A stretch of DNA of 64,000 nt. Origin: Bryum argenteum (lineage: Eukaryota > Streptophyta > Bryopsida > Bryales > Bryaceae). Where the stretch lies: NCBI GenBank assembly GCA_037043015.1, contig CM073327.1, forward strand, positions 16,226,727 through 16,290,726. The letters run 5' to 3'. The notes below the pieces were generated by a model. That model had not been told where the DNA came from and did not search any database. It worked only from the letters and a program-made list of their open reading frames with translations. A program made the translations under genes and the position numbers. Below, piece by piece: positions 1-11,432 of this stretch (the first letter of the stretch is position 1; every line of letters begins with the position of its first letter).

Positions 1-577
1 CCTTTTCAACTTCCACACATGTGGGTTCTCTCCCAAATGTTTTTTCAAACTTCTTCAAAAAACTGGACTGTCCACCTCTTCCCCATCTATGAAACTTGTG
101 GTTTGCAATTCGAATTTCCACGGCCCTCCTACTCTTAGAAACATATCTACGTTTTTCTGGATGTTTAGCAAGTTCTACTAACTCCTGCCACCATCGATGT
201 TGGCATCCAAAACCGGGTTCAGCTTTGTTCCCTAATTTTTGTATATCTCTGATACTTCTATGTCGAGCTTGACGAATTACATTTGTAATGTATTTCATGG
301 GTTCCCTATCCTTCCAAGGTTGTGGGAACTTCCTATGTAGATTTATGAGAAATTCAGTCTTCAAACTTTCATTTTGATCTTCCCAAAGAACATGCCACGG
401 GAATGTGCGACGTCCACAATCGTAAATCCAAGCTCGCATATCATCCCAAAGTTTTCCCTTTGGATTCAATGAGTCATCTAGTTCATCCTTGTACCTCTTA
501 GATTTGGTTTTTGCTCTTCTCCTTATCCGCGCGGCATCCTCCACTGCACCTCCCACTGTCACCAACGCTCGTGACAT
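1..577 (-). CDS. Transposase_24-type (Ptta/En/Spm) plant transposase, N-terminal part, runs off the window
   Basis: A minus-strand frame opens with ATG at 577-575 and stays open to base 1, giving about 192 residues; it must continue outside the window. An in-frame TAG lies just upstream of the ATG, which supports this start. The protein is basic near the start (RIRRRAKTKSKRYKDE) and then has the tryptophan-rich block WKDREPMKYITNVIRQARH and a QHRWWQELVELAKHPEKR stretch. That pattern (LHRKFP..W....VK..I.......RR) is typical of the plant Transposase_24 family found in CACTA and related elements. Function in mobilisation is known for the family; activity here is not shown. The element's ends are not visible. 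Confidence 0.7.
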   Translation of the reverse strand, partial: MSRALVTVGGAVEDAARIRRRAKTKSKRYKDELDDSLNPKGKLWDDMRAWIYDCGRRTFPWHVLWEDQNESLKTEFLINLHRKFPQPWKDREPMKYITNVIRQARHRSIRDIQKLGNKAEPGFGCQHRWWQELVELAKHPEKRRYVSKSRRAVEIRIANHKFHRWGRGGQSSFLKKFEKTFGREPTCVEVEK

Positions 578-1579
578 CTTTGTGCACGCCCTCAACCTTG
601 TCTACGCCCCCTGCCTGCAAACCCACTGCTCAATGAGGTACCCAAAATAAGCTACAAATTCTAATGCTGTTGATGCTTTCAATGTAGAAACATCACAAAA
701 TCTAAGTGTTATGTTTTGAAGATTAGTGTTGTAACACTATGGTGACGTGTGACATTTCGGTTTGCAATTAACTTTTGTAACAATAATCAACAACTCTTGT
801 GTAATTTATCATTCTGCAAAGCTTCGTTAAAATCTGAACTTCCATGAACAATCTTACTTCCATGTCTACTCGATGCAAGGTCATTTGGAAATTTTCTCTC
901 TGAAAGTCACCACTCTTTTGGCAAATAATTCTTTGTAAAATGTGTACCAATATGTACCCAAGTTCATGCACATCGAGAGCTCATGGTTGATTGTATGCGA
1001 CCCAATTCAACTTTCACATTGAAATATGTTCTTTCACGTTTCTCAGGAATATGAATATAACGGACTCGATCAGAGGCGAAATTGACAGTGATCTCTTAAG
1101 TTACAAGGGATGTCCCCTCAATTTTTTCAACTCCCTCACCTGAGAGAGAATTTAGGTAGTATCTTCCCGTCTTCCAAAGCGAAGCTCATTCTCTTAACTG
1201 CGCTGTTCATCACCTCCTCCTCATCGCTCTCATCTTCCTCCTACCCCAGAACGATCCAAGGTCGGTTTGGCCGGGGTAAAGTACTCTGCAGTGTTGTGGT
1301 CGTCGGAGCTGCAGTCCGCTCCACCGCACTCTCATTAACGCTCGAACACTATCGGGGTTTCCTCATCATCGCGCTTACTCTCAACCGGAAGTACATCAAC
1401 CTGATCATTGACATCACTCTCCTGGGTCACATTCTACCAAATGAACTGGATAAGTATCCTCAACGATATCTTATGTACACAGACGCCCCCAGAACCAAGA
1501 CATGCCGCCTTCCCCATGCTGCGTGACGGTGAACGTGGATTGGCCAAATCAACCACTCCCACACACCTCTGATCCTCCT
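578..1579. other. Spacer with one unrecognised open frame (1110-1526, + strand)
   Basis: No recognisable gene. A + frame at 1110-1526 could encode 138 residues, with a serine-rich run followed by hydrophobic stretches (VVVVGAA, FLIIALTLN, INLIIDITLLGHIL). I do not recognise it, and GC is higher here than in the surrounding spacer, so a decayed gene fragment is possible. Bases 746-800 closely resemble 15036-15095 (both contain GGTTTGCAATTAAC and AATCAACAACTCT), a shared repeat of unknown type. Confidence 0.3.
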
Positions 1580-1586
1580 TTAACCC

Positions 1587-1603
1587 TTAACCCTTAAACG
1601 GCC
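1587..1603. repeat. Left TTAA target copy plus 13-bp terminal inverted repeat of the piggyBac element
   Basis: TTAA at 1587-1590 is followed by CCCTTAAACGGCC. Its partner is 5727-5743. The preceding bases TTAACCC (1580-1586) belong to the element into which this one inserted. Confidence 0.8.
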
Positions 1604-1821
1604 TTGGTCAAATTTTCGGGCAGCCTGAAGAATATCTTTGAGGATCGAAGGGAATCGGGCAGCTGTTGCAATGGAGCATAAACCGTGAAGTGAACAAATA
1701 GAGTAGATCACGAAAAGGGGACCCTTTAATTGTGAATGGGACCAGTTTACTTTTTGAGTGGTGGTGGACCATGACATGGATGTGAGTGCACTGCTTCGCT
1801 CGGTTATCCAGCAAGCATGCT

Positions 1822-1936
1822 GGATTTTGAGGGCCATATAGCATATGCATAGAAATACCTCAATGCATTTTAAATATTGGATTTTGAGGGCCATATAGCA
1901 TATGCATAGAAATATACTCAATGCATTTTAAATATT
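1822..1936. repeat. 57/58-bp tandem duplication inside the piggyBac left end
   Basis: Two copies beginning GGATTTTGAGGGCCATATAG start at 1822 and 1879. They differ mainly by a one-base insertion in ATACTCAATG versus ATACCTCAATG-type sequence. Confidence 0.8.
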
Positions 1937-2016
1937 GATGTGACCAGCTATGCCCCTTAGCAATTATTTGGCACAAGCCATATAGTATTGGTCACATCAA
2001 TATTTAAAATGCATTG
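1919..2016. repeat. Perfect 28-nt inverted repeat with 42-nt loop
   Basis: Arm 1919-1946 (CAATGCATTTTAAATATT..., ending GTGACCA) is the exact reverse complement of 1989-2016. It lies just past the 3' end of the transposase reading frame, so it could act in transcript termination or be part of a subterminal transposase-binding structure; both are inference. Confidence 0.75.
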
Positions 2017-2166
2017 TGGTGAGAGTTTATACAATCTATCTAAGTATATTTCAAAGTCATTTCAGTATAGAAATATAGCAATAGGAAAAAGAAACTATGT
2101 ATACTTTATTTCTAAAATCTCAAAGAAATATAAATATGTACAAAATGAAAACAAACCAGTAAATTG

Positions 2167-3935
2167 TCAAGATTTTGAATGATGAATAACAAAACATTCT
2201 CCCATACAAACCGCTACATTACAAGTGGGACAATACCATTGTCTACTTTTCTTGCACACAACACAGCGATGTCGGAGGCGGGTTTCATGCCCGGACCATG
2301 CCATGGTATAGTGTAACTTACCGGGATTTGGCACCGAGGCCCCTGGCATACAAGTTTGTAATTTTTCTCGCTCTTGAGTCATGGCGTTAGCAACTTCAAC
2401 ATAAAACTTAAATGTGACATTGGTTCAACTCCTCTAAGCACCATAGCCTTTTTATACAAAATAAATGCATTCAAAAATGATTGATCTAAGATATGGAAGA
2501 AAATTTTGTGCCACCATTTGTGGTCACGCCTTTGCAAACTGTAATAACCACGCAATTGATCATGGACATCTACCCCACGCATATGTTTTTGGTAGTGCAA
2601 TAAAACGGGAGAAGCGGGAACTTGAATGTGGCCCCCTACAAGCCAACGGTTAATAAACAAGGACTTGGTAGGATCAATAGGACTACATGCGGTTGAAAGT
2701 AAACATACCGGTTTATTGTCAAACCATGTGACGGCGCACATTCTGCCGCTAGCATGTACCCGATACCACAATTGTCCTCGGGTCCCCGATGTAGGTGAGT
2801 TGATGAGGGCTTGAGGCCAACCAATGCGGTTTGTCCTGCAAGTTCCCGTGGCAAATATCCCACGCTCCAACAATTGCCAAAATAAAGTGGGAGAAGTAAA
2901 AAAGTTGTCACAAGTGATGATGTGGCCCTTACCTTCCAAACCTTTCATGAGATTCAAAACCGTTCTCCCACCAACATTCCCTTCTTCTTGAGAGTCACAT
3001 GCTCCACAATATATCTCTATTTTCTGCACATACTTAGAAGCACAATTTGCAAGACACCAAATTTTCACGCCATATTTTGTAGGTTTAGCCTTCATATATT
3101 GTTTAATTGGAGCATACTTACCAGTATATTTAATCATCATCTCATCAACACATAGATTTTGCTCGGGAAAATAATAATCATTACATAAGTTGTTATGTTC
3201 TACTACTAACCATTCGGTTTTAGCCAATTTATTATATTGTGGGCTACTCTTGTCTACACTTACATCTTTGTTATCTACTAAGTGTATACATCTTAAAATA
3301 GCTTCAAAACGTTTACTAGTCATACATTTTCTAATAGCATCGATTCTAAATAAGTCAACAAAACTTTTGGTCCAATGTAACCTAACAAAGGCAATTTTTT
3401 AAACCCATATACATTAAAACTCCAAAGAATTTCAATAACTCCTTAACCGTCAACCTAACCCAATGAGGTCCCCCACATGTCCTACCTTCACCTAAACTAG
3501 AAGCTGCATATAAATTAGTCATTCTAACAATTTTTACAAGACTTGAATTTGGCCAAAAAAGCAAGAAAAAATCTAAGGGACTCAAACAATTTGACAAAGG
3601 GTCTATTAGTCCTTGACTCCCTCCTACCCAAATAACGGGAGGGAGTTCTTTGCAAGGACTATTCCACATTCCTCCTTGAAATCTATCAACAATAGATAAA
3701 TTACAAAATTCTTCAAATGTTAAATTGCTATCTAAGCCTAATTCTTGTGTTGGTTGAGAGGATTGCATAAACCATCTCTTAGAGTTAGGGTCAAATCAAG
3801 AGATTCTAATTTCTCTACATCATTAGATGAGTGAGAGTTAGATTGCCCTGGTAAATAAGAAAAATCACTACTACTACTTGAACCATGAGAAGGACTTGGG
3901 GTTCTTAGACTTTGACCCCCATAATTGAATTTCAC
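2167..3935 (-). pseudogene. piggyBac transposase, catalytic domain and cysteine-rich C-terminus, frameshifted
   Basis: The catalytic part is in frame 2379-3323. The conserved blocks are NLCVDEMM, HIITCDNFF and MRGVDVHDQLRGYY. Within that 314-residue stretch the aspartates are at 60, 139, 252 and 255, spacings of 79, 113 and 3, like the family's catalytic pattern. Upstream, 3382-3768 holds the start of the DDE_Tnp_1_7 domain (FFLLFWPNSSLVKIV, LLKFFGVLMYMGLK), and 3738-3935 a serine-rich linker. Downstream, 2167-2382 holds the cysteine-rich finger (RHRCVVCKKS, CPTCNVAVC). At least three frameshifts separate these pieces; one sits in a run of six A near 3398. The gene is therefore dead or badly assembled. 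Any true introns could not be separated from frameshifts. Confidence 0.85.
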
Positions 3936-4002
3936 TTACATCTTCAAATTCATTAGTTTCATCAACAAACTTTACTACCGCTTCTGGCACATCAAATGAC
4001 CC

Positions 4003-4803
4003 CTATGGACCATACAATAAAACAGTCAACATTTCTATAGCTAACATGGGGTCATAGAATTCTCTAACTACCGTGCCCCAAAATAATTCCAGAACATTAG
4101 CTTCACTATCTTTTGGTATTATAAGGTTTGGCATCTCACATCTAGGTACCACACAAGATCGACCAAGACAACCCAAGTCAAATAAAGGCACATGTAAATC
4201 TTTATTATAATCGGACCGCAATGTGACATTTCTTCTTGTTGAAGAAGAGGATGCCCAAAATTCTTCAAAATCTATTTCCTGATTACTATCTAAGTGACAA
4301 ATGTCTTCATCACGAAGCGCTTGCAGGAGAGATTCCATGCCCTCACCTTCATGGAGAAACCCCTGTTGCAAACCACCAACAAACGCATTGGTATTCTCGA
4401 GTTGAGAATGTCTCACCTCATCAAATACAACAATGTTTCCAACATTAGGATTAGAAGACTCACCTGTAAACAAAGGGGTTGTTGACTTCGATTGACATCT
4501 TCTTTTCGTCCCGGGCTCTAGAACCAACTCCCCTCCAACACCCAACTGGAGCCTTTGGCGAACTTGCCGATTAGAAGGTCTCACGTGTTGAACAGGGCCT
4601 GGAACTTCCAAGACAGGGCTTCCAACCTGTTGCACAGGACATGGAGCCTGATGAAGAGGCCGGCTGAGAAAAGGATGACCTCCCAAGACGAATGAAGATA
4701 GTTGTGGTGGCGACAAAGGCAACGCAGATACTGGAGAGGACGATCTCCAAGCCACACCTTCCCTCCATTGACCTCCGCTTGCAGTCAAGGACAACGACAA
4801 CAC
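4003..4803 (-). pseudogene. N-terminal region of the same piggyBac transposase
   Basis: A 266-residue minus frame directly upstream of the catalytic pieces. It is low-complexity and proline/serine-rich at the start, then acidic (DFEEFWASSSSTRRN) and ends with a hydrophobic block (LELFWGTVVREFYDP). It is separated from the next piece by a stop and a frame change near 3990. N-termini of piggyBac proteins are poorly conserved, so the assignment rests on position and strand inside the element. Confidence 0.5.
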
Positions 4804-5726
4804 TTTTGGCGCTCCCTATCAAAGCAACCAAACACAACAAACTTATATGAAACTGGAGTGGAGCAAAATTTTCCACATATGATTTCAACAATTGACTCCA
4901 AATCAAGTAAGAATATTAAAAAGAAAGATGACTAACCAAACTGCTTTGCTCCACCGATCGATCACCTCCTGGCAAATTGCTTGGCTCCATCAATCGATCA
5001 CCTCTAGGCTGTAGAGGTAAATTGTGGAGCGCTTCTGCTTCATTGTCAGGCCACCAAATCTCGCGAACGAATTTGTTTATGGAATCGAGAGAATCCACGG
5101 CTTTCTCCTTCACTTCTCCGTTCAACGGGAAGCAAAGCAAATGACGTTCCTTCAAAACAAGAATCTAAAATTTCTAGGTCCAAGAACTTGAGGGAGTACT
5201 ACACCTCCGGGAGCGGGAGAGAGAGCGGGTAAGTTTCATCTAGTAAGCGCACACACTCGATCACAATGGAATCACCTTGTCCTTGACAATCACGCAACCA
5301 ATTCTCAAACTCAGAAACAAATGCTGCTCCGTATCGCTCTCGACGTTCACGCACCTAGTCGGCAACCATTTCGACGTTCTTCTCTACCATGACCGTTGCG
5401 AAACGTCCAAAACAACGAAACTCTCTCCAAATACCTAAAAATAAAATTACTTTATGACACCCGCGATCGAGGCTCTAGAGAAACCAGACGGTGAATGACG
5501 TTGAGAACGGCGATTGAGGCATTCGGGCAGTGCTCAAGCTTCGTGCAACGCCCGATAACCTTGCAATCACAATTGCGAGAGTAATACAACAACAATCGTA
5601 ATGGAAATTGTGAGAATCGATAGAGCTACGGGCCTCGACCGAGCGGCACCAAGAAGGGAATATTCATGCAGTGGAATATTCGGAGAGCCACCGAAAGTTG
5701 TGGAAATAGCCCCTGGGGCTTACGGG

Positions 5727-5743
5727 GGCCATTTAAGGGTTAA
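5727..5743. repeat. Right terminal inverted repeat of the piggyBac element plus TTAA target copy
   Basis: GGCCATTTAAGGG followed by TTAA. The reverse complement is CCCTTAAATGGCC, one mismatch from the left end. The bases that follow (ACGCCCGAGG) continue the terminus of the host element. Confidence 0.8.
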
Positions 5744-5890
5744 ACGCCCGAGGTCCGAAATGGGCGCAGCCCAAATTGGATCATAGCATCTTTTGGACTT
5801 GGGCACTATGAATAGTGCACTTTTTGGACTTGGGCATCATGAATGGACTAATCAATGATGAGCTTGCAACCTCCCACAAGGTTATTATAT
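5744..5890. mobile_element. Remainder of the TTAA-type element that hosts the piggyBac insertion
   Basis: Joining 1580-1586 (TTAACCC) to 5740 onward (TTAAACGCCCGAGG) rebuilds a terminus TTAA-CCCTTAAACGCCC. The following about 145 bp match 38957-39108: both contain GGGCATCATGAAT, GATGAGCTTGCAACC and TCCCACAAGGTTAT. The other end of this host element was not found. Confidence 0.65.
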
Positions 5891-8023
5891 ATGTAGATGA
5901 GCAATAACCTTATTAATTTTCTAAAATTATAATTTTCTTTACATAACAAAGTGGTTACAAAGATATTTTAACAATATTCTATTTATCTTTCAAAAATATT
6001 TTGGTTCTCCAAAGCCTATTAAATTAATTGGCAAAATGTGAATATCTTCAAGAATATACTCAACTGTAATTTTGGCAAAATGTGAATATCTTCAAGAATG
6101 TTGGAAAAATGTGAATATATAGAATATTGGCAAAATATGAATATCTTCAAGAATATTCTAACTGTAATTTATTGTATATAAATCATACTATGTGCTCATT
6201 AGATGTCGAGATCTTGTCTAACTCAAAATTGGATGTCAATTGTTCGAAACAATTTATAGTAAATTTTGTTTTTTTTGTTTCCAATAGGCTTAAGGAACTC
6301 GGTTGGTGGTTGGTTTTCCCGGGTGGTTCACTTTCCGGATACTTTGAGTACCTGTTAGTCTATTTTATATTTAAAATTTCTAATAGGCTTAAGGAACTCA
6401 GGTGGTGGATGGTTTTTCTGTACGGGTTCAATTTCCGGATACGATGAGTACCTTTTAGTCAATTTTGTTCTTTTTGTTTGTAACAGTCTTTAACCCCTAA
6501 AAGTGAGTGAAGCCCAAATCGGGTTAATACGACTTCGATCAGGCTCTCAGTTATTATATTTAGATCGTGTGATGTTGAATTTTTTTTCCTCAAACCCCCG
6601 GCTGCCACGTAAGCAAGAGAAGGTGGGAAAATCTATTGAAAAAAATTATTTGAATTATTCCAACAAACCCCCGGTTGCCACGTATTTGAAATGGAGGAAA
6701 AGCAGTTAATTTTTGGGAGGGGGTTTCAAGGTTCAAAATAGCTGATAAAGACCCTATAAAAATAACAGGACCATCTAAAAAGTTCATAAAAAAATCAAAA
6801 CTATTGTTCCCGGTTTACTTAAGATTGGTTGAGGTGACCGGAACTTTCAATAATAGAGGGATAAAACAAAAGAGTGTAGGAAAAATAATTTTAAATCTTG
6901 GATTGTCTAATTTGTACCTTATGAAAATGATGGTACTTTAAAAAAAATCGTAGGAGTGACGGATGTATGGGCTCGATTTTACTTGCACGTATTGAAAACC
7001 ACCAGAGCTTTGAAAAATAGGAAATAAATAGATATGAGGAGGGATGAGATGATTATAACACTTGGACTAACTAATTATGACCCTATGAAAATTATGGAAT
7101 CATAAAAAAAATCATAAGACAAACGCATCTCCACGTCATGATTTATTTCAATCCTCGAGAACTTTGAATAAGGGGGCGAATGAAGAAAATGATGGAGCAA
7201 ATGTGGCTTTAACACATGAACTAGCTAATCAGGACCATATGAATGTGATGGAAGTGTTAAAATCCTATAGGACAATCAGAATTATGTGCTTGCTAATAAA
7301 TACCCTTAAATACTATGAATACTATAGAAATATTATGTTTTATTTCACATGGACATTGATTTTATCTTAAATTTTTGATCAAACTATCTTTTCAATACAT
7401 TCTTCAATGTTTAGTAAATTTTGATCTGTCTCCTTAATTTAAAAACTTTTGCTTGATCCGTATAATTTTGGAACAGTTTTATAGAATTCCAATTATACTA
7501 ATGCAAAACAATCACTATTGATTGAGTTTGAAGTTTTTTTTCACATATGATATACCATTGCAAACCTATCAATAGAGTGCACAAGTGAGCAAATTTCGTT
7601 TAGAGTAAAATGTTTCTTGCAAGAATCCATTGATGATTAAAGTGGTACATCCTCCAAGGTTCACAAATTTAACTACTATCTAGTATAGGGTGGGTGTAAT
7701 CATTATAATATTTATGATGAACGGTTGGATGTTTGTGGAAGTTCTTGGAATAGTTCAAGGCAAGATTTGATTGTAGTTTTGTAAGGTTGGATACTTAAAT
7801 GAGGTTCAAATTTCATCAAAATTGATTCTAAAGAAAAATCATAGAAAAAAAAATAATTTCTGAATATTTCATTTTCAATTACGAAAAGGAAGGATCTATT
7901 ATTATTGCAACACACATCGCACAACACACCTCTGTTGTAACCCCAACCAAGAATAATTCCTGTTAAAATGTCAACACCATTGTTATATACAAAAGAAACA
8001 CCATGAGAGAAACTTTTGTCATT
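5891..8023. other. AT-rich spacer, no gene recognised
   Basis: Contains a short local repeat: GGCTTAAGGAACTC occurs twice (about 6288 and 6387) with related flanks and a shared TTTCCGGATAC block. At 6489 there is another TTAA-CCCCTAAAAGTGAG end of the short TTAA family, with no partner end found nearby. The many short open frames show no family features. Confidence 0.5.
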
Positions 8024-8312
8024 CTAATTGTCTTCTTCCACATCACTAAGATCAGACAATCCCATTTCTCCCTCTACATCATGTTCAGTTTCATCTAAAT
8101 CCATATCATCTTGTAATTCTTCAACATCCTCAATATCTTCCAATTCCCTCAATCTGGCCATTTCACGTATATTTTGTTCTTGAAGATCTTCATTATATGG
8201 TTCTTCAAAATGATCTTCATTGTCTTCATCTTCGAGCCCCATATCCATATCTATCAACCCTTCTGCAGCTCTATTATAGATCTGAGACTCATAATCTTCT
8301 GAACGATGTGCT

Positions 8313-8762
8313 TCAGAGGATGTACCTGTTTCTTTCACCACTTGTTGCAAAGTAGCATGAGGATGAACCACAAATACCCGTCTTCATCATCTCTCGTCCG
8401 CAGACGAACATCACTTGCTCTGCAAATTCAGGTTCCACAAATGGCTCTGCATCATATGATATACTCTGCAAATCACGTGACTTTTTTATCCTCAAAAATC
8501 CACATGCGTCTTGTACATGTGTCCTCCTGTTGCCTCCGGTCTGCACAGTTTCATACCAATCAACCTTAAATATTGTTTTTGTCCTTCCTGATGGAAATTC
8601 AAGGTGGATGATATCCGTTAATGTTCCATAGTAGTTCTGAAGCTCTCCTCTTCTTATATTCCGCCTGTTAGCCGAGGGCCTGTTGGTCCAGAATCTAGAA
8701 AAAACGTGACAGTTTGATGTGATGGATTTCTGGATATCAAGAGCATGGATTCGATAGCTCAC
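8313..8762 (-). CDS. DUF4216 region of the CACTA transposase
   Basis: The block GELQNYYGTLTDIIHLEF, followed by IFKVDWYETV and FLRIKKSRDLQ, is the DUF4216 pattern that follows DUF4218 in Tnp2-like proteins. The next piece (8024-8371) is strongly acidic (DMDMGLEDEDNEDHFEE) and ends the protein; it is in a different frame, overlapping by about 60 bp. Confidence 0.7.
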   Translation of the reverse strand: MSYRIHALDIQKSITSNCHVFSRFWTNRPSANRRNIRRGELQNYYGTLTDIIHLEFPSGRTKTIFKVDWYETVQTGGNRRTHVQDACGFLRIKKSRDLQSISYDAEPFVEPEFAEQVMFVCGREMMKTGICGSSSCYFATSGERNRYIL

Positions 8763-9884
8763 TCCATTATAGGAACAAGACTTGTAGAATTTTGCCTTTT
8801 TATTAGGGCCCCCAATAATCCACCCATTCTGAACTCACATCCTTGCCATGCGTTGCCATATGTGTCTCTAACGCTTCTTGAAACCAAGATTTGAAGGGTG
8901 GCAAATTTTCTAACGATTCTGGATATTTCTTCTTCTTATTGGCTGCCCGAAACTTCGATCTCTCCACAGCTCGCTCTTGTTGTGCTACAGAGTATTTTGC
9001 TTGCCATTCTAATATTGATGGCTCATTATTCAAAACATAGTTGTGAATCTGTATAAAAAACATATAATATTATGAGTTACAAAAAAAAATTAATATATTA
9101 TTGTGACAAATTTGACAAACATATACAAAAAAACACAAAGGATGTTTCCTATCAGAAATTTTAAAATCACTTCAACTTACCAACTTATCAAATCTACTCC
9201 TCAAAAACCTTAATGATCACATATAGAGGTCATCTTCATATGCTCATCTTGCCTATTTAATCAAGACTTTCCCAAATTCATTTCACAGTGAAATTTAACT
9301 TTAAAATTCGAATTTAAGTATATGAGGATCTTGAAGTTATGAGTTTTTAACTTAGTTTATCATTGAAAGCACTATGGTTACTGAGATAATAAAAGAAGTA
9401 AGTTTAAATTAGTTTCGAATAGATTTGAAAGTGTTGATGTTTTGTAAATCACAAAATTTGAAGTATAATTGAACCATTAATTTTTTTTTTGAAAGAGTTC
9501 GACAATATCTTACCTGGTTATGCATGTTATTTGTCATGAACTTCTCTTCAAATGATTTTGGAAGTTTGACCTTGTCAACACTTTTTGTAATGTCTAATCT
9601 CAAAATCGACGGTGCTCCAGGATCGATACTTTGCACAGCTTCTGAGCAGTAGAATAATGCTTCATAAGCACTGTAGCCTGTAGCCATGCTGCCTTCGGGT
9701 TGTGCCTTTTGACGAACAAAATCCTTCAAAAATTTCATATACCTATGAAGAACATAGAATCATGAGAAAATGAAGGTCTAAAAGTTAAATTAAAAGATAG
9801 ACTTTTAAAAGCAGGAGTTTGAACTAAGTTAATTTTATGTGGTTAAATATAAAATACTCAACCTCAAGGATTCCAATCACATGA

Positions 9885-10536
9885 TTAAAATGAATATTCT
9901 TGAAAAGTGGAAACTAAGAAATTCACGTACCTCTCCTGAAAGTATAGCCATCGATAGTGTACAGGGCCGCAAAGTTCCACTTCTTCTGCTAGATGCCCGA
10001 CTAAATGCAGTTGCAAATCAAAGAAGTGAGGTGGCATTGTCATCTCAAATAAACATAAGATTTCTGCAGATTCTTCTTTCATGTCTTCAATGTCGCCAAT
10101 TGCAATAGAGTCGAGCATAGCCATCCAAAAAACTACTAAGCCTTGAAATGGCGTCCCGTAAGTTTGGAGTCAATGTCCCTCTTATAGCTATCGGCAATAT
10201 AAATTCCAACAAAATGTGAAAATCATGAGTTTTCAACCCCGTGAGTTTTCCATTAGCAATCTTTTTTCTCCAAGACGATCCAAATCCTGAAGGTGCTTTT
10301 AGAAGGGAGATTGTTTTAACTACAAATTTCCATTCTCTTGCAGTAAAAATCCAAGGAGCTCTTACTAAAATATCTTGATACTGCTCCATTCTGTGCTGAT
10401 TCCGCAATTCTTCTCGTACTGATGTCCGATCTTTTCTTGGGCCCTTACTATTGCAACATGTTCGTATTAACGAATCGCAAATATTTTTTTCGATGTGCAT
10501 TGGATCCAATAAGTGGCGAATCAATAAATCCTGCAT
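9885..10536 (-). CDS. CACTA transposase part with MHIEKN motif and DUF4218
   Basis: Two overlapping minus frames. 10087-10536 carries LLDPMHIEKNICDSLI and the block LKTHDFHILLEFILPIAIRG. 9885-10124 carries LCLFEMTMPPHFFDLQLHL and GPVHYRWLYFQERY, the usual DUF4218 ending. A frame change near 10100 separates them, so either a frameshift or an unrecognised intron is present. Confidence 0.75.
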
Positions 10537-11432
10537 ATTATGTCATAAAAGTGTTATAGCACTTCTATAATGATATTCATTTTTAGAAAATGTTGCTAAA
10601 GTGATACGATTTTTTATAAATTTACAACTCCTATTACCATTGATTGAGTACTTCATAAAAAAATAATTTATACCTCTAATTACAATTGGCATTTTAAATG
10701 GGTAATCTTTATGACAATTGGAATTTTTCCATATTTAGTTTGACCCTTTCATTATTAAATTTAAATAACTGTAAAATCTCATTTTTTATTCTTGTGATAT
10801 TAAGTCTATTCCTTGGATAAAAGACATACCTTCCAATACGGTAAATCAAAGAAGATTGACAACCGATTCATACACCTCACGCAAGAAGGATCCATTCTTT
10901 CTTTCTCCCAACGCTCCAACCAAGAAGCTCCTGTAGGAAGCTCGCCGATAGTTGCATCTCCAATTGGTTCACCATTAAATAATTTCAAACTTCGGGGCTT
11001 TGTCTCCTCCATTTATGATCACGTTTGAGGAATTGACGAAACGACGGGTACACGGTTTTGTTCAAGTGCTTAGACCTCACAAATTTGATGTTATCCACGC
11101 AACGTGGACAAGGTCTGGCTCCTTTGGTTTTTAAACCGTAAATTACTCCATAACCTACTTTGCAATTAAACATTAACCCATATGACTTGTGTTAGTATGA
11201 ACATATATAGATAATTTTTATAATGTAAACACTTGAAAAATTGCAATTAAAATTTGAATTTCAAAATCATAAAGTAGTTATAAAAATTTCAGAAGTTTAG
11301 TTCAATGCTTAATCAAGGCAAAATTTCAACATTCAAAAGCAACATTTTAATGTTTAGGAATATTAAAGAAATTTTAAAAAAACATCTCAGTTATGAGGTA
11401 AATTTTGAAGTAAAAAGATGAAAATTTCTCAC

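Larger units (their letters stand above)
1591..5739 (-). mobile_element. piggyBac transposon, complete ends, transposase decayed
   Basis: The element is 4149 bp. Its left end CCCTTAAACGGCC and right end GGCCATTTAAGGG are inverted repeats matching at 12 of 13 positions. TTAA stands on both sides (1587-1590 and 5740-5743), which is the hallmark target duplication of piggyBac. The interior carries a minus-strand transposase with DDE-type aspartates and a cysteine-rich C-terminus. Several frameshifts mean this copy is probably not autonomous now. The left subterminal region has a tandem duplication and a perfect 28-nt hairpin. The right 900 bp before the terminus holds no recognisable coding sequence. 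Confidence 0.85.

Noticed and set aside
1580-1597. Telomere-like TTAACCCTTAACCC repeat
   Set aside because: It is explained by two nested TTAA-CCCTTAAA element ends; there are only two units and no longer array.
4571-4935. Open frames on both strands over the piggyBac N-terminal region (4571-4906 minus, 4702-4935 plus)
   Set aside because: They overlap the better-supported frame 4003-4803 and show no family features.
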